Shown piece by piece: positions 52,641-61,246 of a DNA stretch of 64,000 bases (its first letter is position 1; each line of letters begins with the position of its first letter). The notes beneath the pieces were generated by a model. It saw only the letters and a program-made list of their open reading frames with translations. It did not search any database and was not told the DNA's origin. The position numbers and the translations under genes were made by a program. Source of the stretch: Bacteroidales bacterium (GTDB lineage Bacteria > Bacteroidota > Bacteroidia > Bacteroidales > P3). The stretch lies in NCBI GenBank assembly GCA_017633985.1, contig JAGBOF010000007.1:186001-250000 (forward strand), in the 5' to 3' direction.

Positions 52641-52725
52641 TGTTCTTGTAGAGGTAATAAGCAGGTAATAAATTATAAAATGAATTATCTGTATAATAGC
52701 AAGTTAATAATTTTCAGGTAATAAA

Positions 52726-53964
52726 TTACTTGTTAAGTATATAGTTTATTACCTTTCTGTTGGCTTCATCAACTTTCTTTTGATTGAAGTCAATGTAAAT
52801 GTCAGTTACTGAATTACCGCCGTGTCCTAATGCAGCCGCTATTGTTTCCTTTGGTATTTCAAGTTCGGAAGCAAAGGTTGCCCAAGTATGACGTGCATAG
52901 TATGAGGATAATTTCGGTTCAATTGGAGTTATAATCTTTTTATTGTATCCTCCGTATTCAACTTTGCCGAGTTTTTTCAGTGTCTTGTCAAAACGGTTTG
53001 TAAAGTTTTCGGCAAAAGGAATGTCAAGTAAAAAGTCAGTACCTTTATATTTATTGATTATTTCCATTGCTTCGGGTTCAACTTTGACGGAATATAACCT
53101 ACCTGTCTTAAATCTTTTGTATTCTATACGTCCATTTGTGATTTTTTCAACGTTTAATAAGTCTTTTACATTTATTCCTATCAAATATACCATAAGAAGA
53201 AAAATATCCCTTATTTTCGTTTTTTCTGGCGTTTCAGGTTGTAAGTCTATCAATGCACGCATTTGTTCTATTGTTAAGGAGCGTTTGCGTGTTGCCTCTT
53301 GTTTTATCTTGTATTTTCGGAATGGATAGCAATCCTGCGGTATGATGTTTTCGTTTATTGCATAGTTGAACACTGCACGGATATTTCGGAAGATGATAGA
53401 TATTGTATTTGTAGAAAGATTATTTTGCTTTAATGACAACTCAAAGTCGGATAGAAACTTTGTTGTGATGTCTGCAAATTTCAGTTTATTCAGATTACAA
53501 AACTTTTGCAAAGACGAAAGCATATACTCAACCGCTTGGATTGTTTTCTTTTGTTCTTTTGTTGCGATAAACTTATTTGCAGTGTCTTTAAATGTCGGAG
53601 TTTTATCTTTGATGTCATAATCTGATACAGCCTCTTTGATGTTATCACGTATTTCATCAATAGAAGATGTTTGCAATGAGCCGTCAAGTTTCATCTTTAA
53701 TAAGACTTCTTCCATTTTGAAGCGTTTGTTTGTAAGAATAGCATTGTATATTTCCGCATTCTTTGTATTGATGATTGTGTTATTCATCAGACAGCCATCA
53801 TTCACATAGATGTTAGTTGATATGACTATGCTTCCCTTTCCTGCGATGTTGCAGTAAAGTTTGACAGGATATGTATTATCGTCAAGTTTTCTTCGCTTGT
53901 CTATTGTTGCTTTAACTTTTCCCATACGCTTGGCACGTTTTCTAATTTTTGTGTTCATTTGCAT
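52726..53964 (-). CDS. int: Tyrosine recombinase integrase
   Basis: 412 residues (ATG at 53964; MGKVKAT at 53925 is an alternative start). N-terminal arm-binding domain, SAM-like core (about 125-215), catalytic domain: K286 region, R358 in YYARHTWAT, LGHGG (H381), TDIYIDF (Y390). The first catalytic Arg is not obvious (YLIGINVKDLL has Asn). Integrates at tRNA-Arg; reads away from attR, 160 bp from the core. Confidence 0.88.
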   Translation of the reverse strand: MQMNTKIRKRAKRMGKVKATIDKRRKLDDNTYPVKLYCNIAGKGSIVISTNIYVNDGCLMNNTIINTKNAEIYNAILTNKRFKMEEVLLKMKLDGSLQTSSIDEIRDNIKEAVSDYDIKDKTPTFKDTANKFIATKEQKKTIQAVEYMLSSLQKFCNLNKLKFADITTKFLSDFELSLKQNNLSTNTISIIFRNIRAVFNYAINENIIPQDCYPFRKYKIKQEATRKRSLTIEQMRALIDLQPETPEKTKIRDIFLLMVYLIGINVKDLLNVEKITNGRIEYKRFKTGRLYSVKVEPEAMEIINKYKGTDFLLDIPFAENFTNRFDKTLKKLGKVEYGGYNKKIITPIEPKLSSYYARHTWATFASELEIPKETIAAALGHGGNSVTDIYIDFNQKKVDEANRKVINYILNK

Positions 53965-53990
53965 AATATTTGCAAAATATTTGCAAAAAA
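53957..53990. promoter_or_regulatory. Candidate integrase arm-type sites, right
   Basis: The 21-bp repeat (53957-53977) identical to 261-281, plus a further ATTTGCAAAA unit. It overlaps the start of int, so the same protein could regulate it. Confidence 0.45.
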
Positions 53991-54086
53991 AGTACTAAAA
54001 GTGTCTTACTAAATGCCACGTTTTTCCTATAAAGTACAAAGTTCTTTCAGTATTTGGCAGTACAAAAAGTGTTTTAAGGACAAATA

Positions 54087-54125
54087 AAAAAGACCTTGTA
54101 ATGTTGTGATTTACAAAGTCTTTAT
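54087..54125 (-). terminator. Phage-supplied terminator for tRNA-Arg
   Basis: On the minus strand AAAGACTTTGTAA pairs with TTACAAGGTCTTT (one mismatch) and is followed by a T-rich run, just past the rebuilt tRNA-Arg. It replaces the host terminator left behind at 93-136. Confidence 0.6.
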
Positions 54126-54127
54126 TC

Positions 54128-54178
54128 TTTTGTGATCTAAGAAGGATTCGAACCTTCGACCTACTGCTTAGAAGGCAG
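54128..54178. repeat. attR: attR core
   Basis: 51 bp identical to 155-205. The copy here completes the tRNA-Arg gene, so the 3' part of the tRNA comes from the phage. Confidence 0.95.
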
Positions 54179-54206
54179 TTGCTCTATCCAGCTGAGCTAT
54201 TAGACC
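54133..54206 (-). tRNA. tRNA-Arg(UCU), prophage insertion site
   Basis: Acceptor GGTCTAA/TTAGATC, anticodon stem ACTGC/GCAGT with loop CTTCTAA (TCT), T loop TTCGAAT, discriminator A. CCA not encoded. Functional after insertion because the phage restores its 3' half. Confidence 0.95.
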
Positions 54207-54286
54207 ATTTTGTTTTTCGCCTTCAACCTCTCGGACCGGAAGTTCTTTACTTGATTCTTTTCTTTCGCAGTCTTATCAGTCTGAAG

Positions 54287-54361
54287 TCGGGGTAGTAAGA
54301 TTCGAACTTACGACCTCCACATCCCAAATGTGGCGCGATAACCGGACTACGCTATACCCCG
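54287..54361 (-). tRNA. tRNA-Pro(UGG)
   Basis: Acceptor CGGGGTA/TACCCCG, anticodon stem CCACA/TGTGG with loop TTTGGGA (TGG), discriminator A. Upstream neighbour of tRNA-Arg in the same cluster. Confidence 0.95.
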
Positions 54362-54402
54362 AATATATTTTGAAGAACTGTCTTTCCAAATCACCTTAAC
54401 CT

Positions 54403-54493
54403 TGGCGGAGAATGGGGGATTCGAACCCCCGGTACTCTAATCGAGTACGACAGTTTAGCAAACTGTTGGTTTCAGCCACTCACCCAACTCTCC
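54403..54493 (-). tRNA. tRNA-Ser(GCU)
   Basis: Acceptor GGAGAGT/ATTCTCC with discriminator G, anticodon stem ACAGT/ACTGT with loop TTGCTAA (GCT), long variable arm TACTC/GAGTA typical of tRNA-Ser. CCA appears encoded (54403-54405). Confidence 0.93.
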
Positions 54494-54693
54494 GTATGGC
54501 TGATTTGGGAATGCAAAATTACTACAAATTTTATTACTGACAAATTTTTTTCAATTAATTTTTGATTTTATTTTTCTAACATCGCTGTTTATTATTGAAA
54601 AACAATTTTTTACATAATTATATAATTGTTATTTCAGTATCGTTACAACAGAATTTTCCGCTTATATATTTTGAAAATTTTGCTTTTTTGCAC

Positions 54694-54835
54694 ATTTTTC
54701 ACGCCCTGCGCGGTTTGGCTGCCGCCCCGTGCCGTATTACTGCGAAAAAAACAGTTTTTTTGACTCAAAAAAAGGGTTTTTTTAGGGTAAAAAAACTGTT
54801 TTTTTCAGATTCTTCTGCGACGGGGCAGCAACAGG
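54694..54835. repeat. Dispersed hairpin repeat, copy 1
   Basis: GC-rich ends (GCCGCCCCGTG and CGGGGCAGC) flank A/T tracts with long runs of A and T around TGACTCAAAAAAAGGG. A similar element lies at 58211-58345; the two bracket the T9SS surface gene. The long runs of A and T could pair to form a large hairpin. No gene in 54494-54694. Confidence 0.6.
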
Positions 54836-54879
54836 AGGCAATAAGGCAAAAATAAATCGCAAAAGGGCAACCGCAAAGT

Positions 54880-55195
54880 GCACGATGGTAACAATGATTT
54901 GCACGAAAGTAACCGTAAAGTGCATGATAGTACCCGAAAATCGTAAGAAGATAACAATGATTTGTAAGATGGTAGTCATGAATTGCTTGAAGGTAGTAGC
55001 AAATCGCAAGAAGATAGCAATGATTCGCAAGATGGTTGTCTTGAATTGCTTGAAGGCAGTGGCAAATCGCAAGAAAGTAACAATGATTCGTAAGATGGTA
55101 GTCTTGAATTGCTTGAAGGCAGTGGCAAATCGCAAGAAAGTAACAATGATTCGTAAGAAGATAAAAGTAAATTGGAGGAAGAAAACAATGAATTG
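54880..55195. repeat. Minisatellite of 21-bp units
   Basis: About 15 degenerate 21-bp units such as AATGATTCGTAAGATGGTAG; two adjacent 63-bp blocks (three units) are nearly identical. Both strands are open because the unit is a multiple of 3. I see no gene signal; it is most likely a non-coding tandem repeat. It lies just past the 3' end of the surface gene at 55270. Confidence 0.75.
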
Positions 55196-55269
55196 TAAAA
55201 CGGCGGAGTTTTTATATAATAAAACTCCGCCGGATTGCGATAATATATCGCTTTTCAGTATGATGGTTG

Positions 55270-57940
55270 TTATTTAACTACAAGTTTTTGAACCGATGAT
55301 GCTTTCTGTGTCTGCAATCTTACGTAATAAACCCCCGAAGTGAAGTCGGAAGTGTTTAATATCACGCTTTTTTGACCTTTGTTAAGCATTTGTTTGTACA
55401 AAACCCTGCCCTGCAAATCCAAAACATAGATATAAGCCGCTTCGTTCAAGCCTTGTGCGCTTAAAACCGTCACATCCTTTGCAGGATTAGGGTAAACGGT
55501 TAAATTAAGTGCATTGTCAGCGGAATTAAGTGCCGATCCTTTGGTCTCAAACTCACGTACATTGCTGTAAGTTGTGAATCCGTTTTCGGTAGTTGCGTAT
55601 TCGCGTACCAAATATGCGTCATTGGAATTAAGATTATTCAGCGTGGCAAAAATACGGTACACTGCCGAATAGGAATCATCGCGTATTGTGTCAATTTTTG
55701 TATATGCCAATTTCTGCCAATTATCATCAGCCTTGGTTGAAACGTTATCGCCGGTTGTTTGATACTCGAATCCGAAATCCGTGATGCCGTTAAAGCGGAT
55801 GAAATCGGAGCTTAAGTATGCCGAAACTTCTGCCGAAGATTCCGTAGCGTCTTCTACCGGCAATGTGTAAAGCGTAGGCAAAGCTTTTGTGTTGAATTCG
55901 TACACTGTCCAATCGGTCCACGTGTCGTTTTTGCACCAATAGCGCAAGAAGAACGTGTAATCCGTATTCGGCGTAAGGTCTGTGAAATCGCAGTTGCTTA
56001 ATTGGGTGTCGTGTATCTCGCCGTCTTCGTTTAATTTGTATTGATAGCGGCGTACGAGGTTATCCCAAGAGAAGTAAGCGGAGGTTAAAGAAGGTGTAGT
56101 TACGTTGTAAATCTGCGGAGGTACGCATGTAGGGAACGCATCGGACACTTCTTTAGGCGTTTCACTGACTTCAATGCTGCGGATTATAGCGGAAAAATCA
56201 CCGTTTTCGTATTCGTCTATACCGTATATGCTGCTTACATCGCTGAATTCGATAATCATTACAATCGTTTCAGGTTTCTCTTGGTTTTCTGCCCACTCTA
56301 CAGGCTGCCAGTTAGCTAACGGGTTGGCAAGATGGAATTCTATTTGACCGCTATTGGATTTGGTTACCGTATATGGGTTAGATGCCCAATAATGGAAGCC
56401 TCCTAATTCCTCGGTTGCGAAACTTATTCTTACGCCGTCAATATCGTTACCCATAAAGTGGCGTCCGTCTACATTGATATCCATCTTTACGGTGATATAC
56501 TCGCTTTCAGGGGCAACGAACAGCTTTTGTGCGTAAGAATTTACGAACATTGCCTCGTAGGTTATGGCTGTGTCTTTGCCGTCAGGGGAGATAAACATAA
56601 CGTTATCAGAATATCCTTCAGGTTTGTCTATATAAAAATTGTAGAAACCCTTACTTAACGACCAGTAATCGTCACTTGTAAACGTGGATTTGTAAGGTAA
56701 TTCTGTCGGATCGACAGTATAATTGTCAGGTGTAAGGAATGAGTGAGCCATTTCGGCATCCGAAGTTATTGTGTCGCCGTTTTTGGTAACTGCCCACGCA
56801 CCTACGGTGTACCAAGTGAAAGGTTGCAAATTTGTTGCGTCACCGTAAATTTCGTAGTGGCCTTCCCACTGGTTGTCTATGTGACCTTGGATATACGTCC
56901 AAGTGCTTTCGGTAATTTTTCTGTAAGTTAAACCGAATGCTTTAGGTTCTAATCCCGGTGTATAGGTGATTGCGCCCGTCAATCGTGCGAAATCATAGCT
57001 CAAAGAGTCTGGTCCGTGCGTCCATATCTGCGGATCCGAATCGAAATAGAACTCTTGAGCCATCCAATCGGAATAATAAGTTCCGTTTGTTGCCCTTACA
57101 TAACCTGTATACGTCGTATGGTTGGTAAGATTAGTAAATGTGTAATTGTTTTCCGTCACATCAACAGGTGTAACCGTTGTATCCAAAGTCACCTGCCATG
57201 TTTTCTCGTCACGGCCCGGGTTCCAAACAAAATATTCAGCCCCTTCGCCGGCTACTTCACAGTAACTGAATTTCGGTTTCTCCAATCTGACGTCTTCATC
57301 TGCCGTTTCCTTTACGGAAAGATTGGTAATAATAGGTGCAGGCTGCACTGTGGCGGATTCTTGATAGTGTTCCTCATTACGCCACATGAAAGCAAGGTAC
57401 GCCGTTCCCCCTTTGTTAGGATTAGGTATCTGCATGGTGACATGACCTGCGTATTTGCTGATACCGTACGCCCCGTCAAACTGTCCGCATGACTCATAAG
57501 CGGAATAATAATACGGATGGTACTCGTTATACAGGTTGCCCCATTGCGGTCTTATGTTATAGTCATTTTTAAACAAGAAAACCTTAACATAATCATCCGA
57601 AGGATAATATCCGCCTCCGACTTTGATGTCAAATTCTACCGTAATACGCTCGCTTTGTCCCATTTCGAACTCTTTATAAGCGAACACTCTGGCATACTTA
57701 TCCCATGCAAAAACAGTGTCTTTGCCGTCCTGGGAAATAAACAGTGCGTTTGAATTACTGCCGTTGGGTTTTCCGATGCTCCATGCGTTGGTGCATTCTC
57801 CGTTGGCTAACGTCCATTCTCCGGAATCGGAGAAATCTGTGCTGTAAGGCAGCGTAACTACCTGACAATCAGCATACCCCCCCCCTTAAAAGGCATATCA
57901 GGGCGATGAAAATGCTGCTTAAAGTTTTAATTCTGCTCAT
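55270..57940 (-). pseudogene. T9SS-secreted surface protein, frameshifted at a G9 tract (probably phase-variable)
   Basis: The frame is open from about 57874 to 55270 (over 860 residues). It has multiple fibronectin-III-like repeats (e.g. SVKETADEDVRLEKPKFSYC, TPNTDYTFFLRYWC) and a Por/T9SS sorting domain at the end (LNLTVYPNPAKDVTVLSAQG). A natural ATG at 57940 starts a signal peptide (MSRIKTLSSIFIALICLLRG), but a run of 9 G (C9 at 57877-57885 on plus) puts it out of frame with YADCQVVTLPYSTDF. Eight G restores one frame. Either phase-OFF by slipped-strand replication or an assembly error; see findings. Confidence 0.8.
57877..57885 (-). repeat. Homopolymer G9 tract in signal-peptide coding region
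   Basis: Nine G on the coding strand. Removing one, or adding two, joins the signal peptide to the mature protein. Typical contingency-locus position. Confidence 0.75.
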
Positions 57941-58210
57941 AATCCTGATTTTTTTATGATTAATACTAAACAGGTGCAAATATATGAACTTTTTTTAACA
58001 TAAAACAAATTTTTATGCATAAATTATTTTTTCAAGCAGTCATTTCACCGCCTTAAAAAAGCAATCCGCCTGCATGAAACCATATAATATATTATTGTAT
58101 ACGCACCTTAATCCGCAAAAAAGCAATGCCGCCGTTTTTACATTACGTTTACTTTTTGCCACACGCCTAATTTTTCCCGACCAGCGTTTGATTTCTCCCG
58201 CTTCGCGCAT

Positions 58211-58345
58211 GATTTTTCATGCCCTTTGGCGTTTTATTGCCGCCCCATGCGGTCTTATTTTGAAAAAAACTGTTTTTTTGACTCAAAAAAAGGGTTTTTT
58301 TAGGGTAAAAAAACCCTTTTTTTCAAATTTTTCTGCGACAGGGCG
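58211..58345. repeat. Dispersed hairpin repeat, copy 2
   Basis: Matches copy 1: TTGCCGCCCCATGCGG start, the shared TGACTCAAAAAAAGGGTTTT core and a GGGCGGCGGC end. Intergenic between the surface gene and adenine deaminase; no gene recognised in the rest of 57941-58489. Confidence 0.6.
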
Positions 58346-58452
58346 GCGGCGAAAAGGCACGGGGCATAAAAAATATGCGAAAAGGCAAAGTTTTTAAGCC
58401 CCGAAAATTGACTTATTTGCCGCATAATGACCATGAAATGTAAAAAATACAC

Positions 58453-58460
58453 TATCTTTG
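58453..58460 (+). promoter_or_regulatory. Probable promoter -7 box of adenine deaminase
   Basis: TATCTTTG matches TAnnTTTG, 30 bp before the chosen ATG at 58490. The -33 box is not clear. Confidence 0.45.
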
Positions 58461-58489
58461 CACATATTAATCCCCAAAACTGTCGAACT

Positions 58490-60148
58490 ATGGCAACAAA
58501 AAACCCAAACATAATCAAAGGTCACATATTGGACGTTGTAAACAGATGCATCATTGACGGAAACGTGCATATCAAGGACGGGAAAATACATGCTATCGTC
58601 CCTTTAAGCCATACGGAAAAAGATTTGCCGTACATTATGCCGGGATTTATCGATGCGCATGTGCACATAGAGAGTTCCATGCTCACGCCTTCGCATTTTG
58701 CCGATGCGGCAGTGCGTCACGGAGTGATAGGTTGCGTATGCGATCCGCACGAGATTGCAAACGTTTGCGGAATTGAGGGTATCAATTATATGATACGCAG
58801 TAGCAAACAAAGGAACTTCCGTTTTGCTTTCGCCCTTCCTTCATGCGTTCCCGCAACAAGCTTCGAAACTTCGGGATTTTGCATAGACAGCGGACAAATA
58901 AGCGAATTGATTCAAAGCAATGACTTCGTGGCTTTGGCAGAAATGATGAATTTTCCCGGAGTTCTTCACGGTGATAAAGAGACAATGCGTAAGATAGAGG
59001 CTGCGCGCAATGCGGGTAAACCCATTGACGGTCATGCGCCCATGTTATCGGGCAATGATTTGAAGAAATATATTGCTGCGGGAATAACAACCGACCACGA
59101 ATGCTCTTCACTACAAGAAGCCGAAGAGAAAATACATCAGGGAATGAAAATACTCATCCGCGAAGGCAGTGCAGCGAAGAATTTCGAAACATTGTCGCCG
59201 CTGATTGAAAAATTCTCCGATATGACTATGTTTTGCAGCGATGACTGCCATCCCGATGAGCTTATAAGCGGCTACATTGACTGTTTGGTCAAACGCTCTT
59301 TGCAGAAAGGTTATCCGATATGGAATGTCCTGCGGACAAGTTCGCTTAATCCTGTAATGCATTACCGTCTTAATGCAGGATTGTTGCAAAAGGGTGATGC
59401 GGCAGACTTCATTGTTATTGACAACTTGCAGGATTTTAACGTAATTTATACATTCATTAACGGGGAATGCGTTTACGACAGGACAAAAGGATGTGCAGCA
59501 GGCGTAAACAACGGTAACAATGCGGAAAAACTGCCGAATAACTTTTGCGCATCACCTCTTACAGAAGCAGATATAAGTGTCCGTGCAGAATCTTCGCAAA
59601 TCAAAGTCATCAAAGCATACGACAAAGAATTATTCACGCAGCAAATGGTTTGCAATGCCCGTATCAATGACGGGAATATTGTGTCCGATACGGCAAACGA
59701 CGTGCTTAAACTCGTGGTTTATAACCGTTATACGCCCGCAAAGCCTGCCGTTGGATTTATCAACGGTTTTAATTTGAAAAACGGGGCTTTGGCTTCAACG
59801 GTTGCGCATGATTCGCATAACATCATTGCATTGGGCACCGACGACAGGCTTATCATCCAAGCGATAAACCTTCTTATTGAAACAAAAGGCGGAATATGCG
59901 GAATAAATAACCAACAGCATCTGATATTACCGCTTCCTGCGGGTGGTTTGATGAGTGGTAAGCCCGTTGAAACGGTAGCAAAGGAGTATCAGGCGTTGAA
60001 TGATTTTGCCAAAAGCATGGGTTGCAGTTTCAATGCGCCGTTTATGACTATGGCTTTCACGGCTCTTTTGGTTATTCCCGAATTAAAACTCTCCGATAAG
60101 GGACTTTTCGACGTTAATAAGTTTGCTTTTACATCCCTTACGGTATAA
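58490..60148 (+). CDS. ade: Adenine deaminase
   Basis: 552 residues from the ATG at 58490; the earlier ATG at 58427 overlaps the promoter. Amidohydrolase signatures: GFIDAHVHIESSM (metal His pair), CDPHEIANVCG, GHAPMLSG, TDHECSS, CSDDCHPDEL. C-terminal adenine-deaminase domain (HDSHNIIALG, LPLPAGGLMS). Converts adenine to hypoxanthine and ammonia in purine salvage; host gene. Confidence 0.93.
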   Translation: MATKNPNIIKGHILDVVNRCIIDGNVHIKDGKIHAIVPLSHTEKDLPYIMPGFIDAHVHIESSMLTPSHFADAAVRHGVIGCVCDPHEIANVCGIEGINYMIRSSKQRNFRFAFALPSCVPATSFETSGFCIDSGQISELIQSNDFVALAEMMNFPGVLHGDKETMRKIEAARNAGKPIDGHAPMLSGNDLKKYIAAGITTDHECSSLQEAEEKIHQGMKILIREGSAAKNFETLSPLIEKFSDMTMFCSDDCHPDELISGYIDCLVKRSLQKGYPIWNVLRTSSLNPVMHYRLNAGLLQKGDAADFIVIDNLQDFNVIYTFINGECVYDRTKGCAAGVNNGNNAEKLPNNFCASPLTEADISVRAESSQIKVIKAYDKELFTQQMVCNARINDGNIVSDTANDVLKLVVYNRYTPAKPAVGFINGFNLKNGALASTVAHDSHNIIALGTDDRLIIQAINLLIETKGGICGINNQQHLILPLPAGGLMSGKPVETVAKEYQALNDFAKSMGCSFNAPFMTMAFTALLVIPELKLSDKGLFDVNKFAFTSLTV

Positions 60149-60239
60149 CGGACGGTTAATTTGCGGAAATAAGGACTTCATTTGTGGCATTAAGTCAAAT
60201 AATATTCGGCAATATTGACATCAGATGTAAAAAAATCCG

Positions 60240-60247
60240 TATCTTTG
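60240..60247 (+). promoter_or_regulatory. Probable promoter -7 box of atpG
   Basis: TATCTTTG, 33 bp before the start of atpG. A TTG (60215-60217) lies 22 bp upstream as a weak -33 box. Suggests atpG is transcribed alone. Confidence 0.5.
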
Positions 60248-60279
60248 CACGGTTAAAATATTTAAAATAAAGAATCCTT

Positions 60280-61161
60280 ATGGCAAATTTAAAGGAAATA
60301 CGCACAAGAATAGCATCCGTTAAATCAACCCAGCAGATCACTTCGGCGATGAAGATGGTGTCGGCGGCAAAATTGCGTAAATCGCAGGCTGCAATAGTAA
60401 AACTCCGTCCTTATTCGCAAAAAATGAGTGATATTATGGCAAAGGTGGGTGAAAGTATGACGGACGAAGTGCCTTTTGCCCGCAAACCTAAAAACAAACA
60501 GGAGAAAATTTTGATTATTGCTTTGACTTCCAACAAAGGTTTGTGTTCTTCTTTCAATTCCTCAATAATTAAACTGACTGCCAAAACAATTAAAGAATAC
60601 CAATCGGCAGGACACTCGGTCAGTGTGATGTCTTACGGTAAAAAAGGCGACAGTGCTTTGAGTAAAACGGAAAATATCGATTATTTGGGGACAGATGATA
60701 TGATTTGGGAGGCTCTTACGTTTGATAATGTAAGCAAAATTGCCGAAAGATTCATGAATGCCTTCCTTGAAGGCAAGTATGACAGAATAGAAATCATATA
60801 CAACCGCTTTAAAAACGCAGCTACCCAGATTCCTACAATAGAAGGCTTTCTTCCTGTAAGTACCCGTAAAGACGGAACCTCAACAGCGGGAAATAAAAAC
60901 CGTAATAACGACTATATTTTCGAGCCCGGTAAACAGGAAATAATCAATTCCGTTATTCCGCAGTCATTAAAAACCCAGATGTATAAGTGTTTTTTGGATT
61001 CTTTCACTTCGGAACACGGTGCCAGGATGTCTTCAATGAACAAAGCAACGGATAATGCCCAATCGTTGCTGCAAGATCTTACCCTTACATACAACAAACA
61101 ACGTCAGGCCGACATTACCAACCAAATTATAGAGGTTGCCAACGGTGCAAATGCCGTATAA
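60280..61161 (+). CDS. atpG: ATP synthase F1 gamma subunit
   Basis: 293 residues. N-terminal RIASVKSTQQITSAMKMVSA (rotor coiled coil), middle LTSNKGLCSSFNSSI, and C-terminal DNAQSLLQDLTLTYNKQRQA are the gamma signature. Central shaft of the ATP synthase. Here it stands apart from other atp genes in the window, with its own promoter and terminator. Confidence 0.95.
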   Translation: MANLKEIRTRIASVKSTQQITSAMKMVSAAKLRKSQAAIVKLRPYSQKMSDIMAKVGESMTDEVPFARKPKNKQEKILIIALTSNKGLCSSFNSSIIKLTAKTIKEYQSAGHSVSVMSYGKKGDSALSKTENIDYLGTDDMIWEALTFDNVSKIAERFMNAFLEGKYDRIEIIYNRFKNAATQIPTIEGFLPVSTRKDGTSTAGNKNRNNDYIFEPGKQEIINSVIPQSLKTQMYKCFLDSFTSEHGARMSSMNKATDNAQSLLQDLTLTYNKQRQADITNQIIEVANGANAV

Positions 61162-61182
61162 TCACTTTATATTAGTAAAAGA

Positions 61183-61226
61183 AACAGTCACGGTGAGTTT
61201 TTGTCTTTAACCGTGACTGTTTTGTT
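61183..61226 (+). terminator. Terminator of atpG
   Basis: AACAGTCACGGT (61183-61194) pairs with ACCGTGACTGTT (61210-61221), followed by T-rich TTGTTT; it also lies just after the end of the convergent gene at 61247 and may serve both. Confidence 0.75.
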
Positions 61227-61246
61227 TACATATTATAATATGCGGA

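Larger units (their letters stand above)
155..54178. mobile_element. Complete siphovirus-like prophage integrated in tRNA-Arg
   Basis: Bounded by a 51-bp identical direct repeat (155-205 and 54128-54178) equal to the 3' part of tRNA-Arg(UCU). Contents in order: lysogeny control, recombination and replication, terminase, portal, capsid, tail tube, tape measure, tail tip, DGR, lysis, integrase. A tape measure, tail tube and frameshifted tail chaperone without contractile sheath genes indicate a long non-contractile tail. No essential module looks broken, so it may be inducible. Span is about 54.0 kb. Confidence 0.95.

Noticed and set aside
54880-55195. Possible CRISPR array
   Set aside because: Units are contiguous and degenerate, with no unique spacers and no cas genes.
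54885-55277. Open frames on both strands through the minisatellite
   Set aside because: The 21-bp unit is a multiple of three, so frames stay open by chance; no start signal or known family.
57016-57492. 158-codon plus-strand frame within the T9SS surface gene
   Set aside because: Shadow frame; the minus strand has clear domains and a sorting signal.
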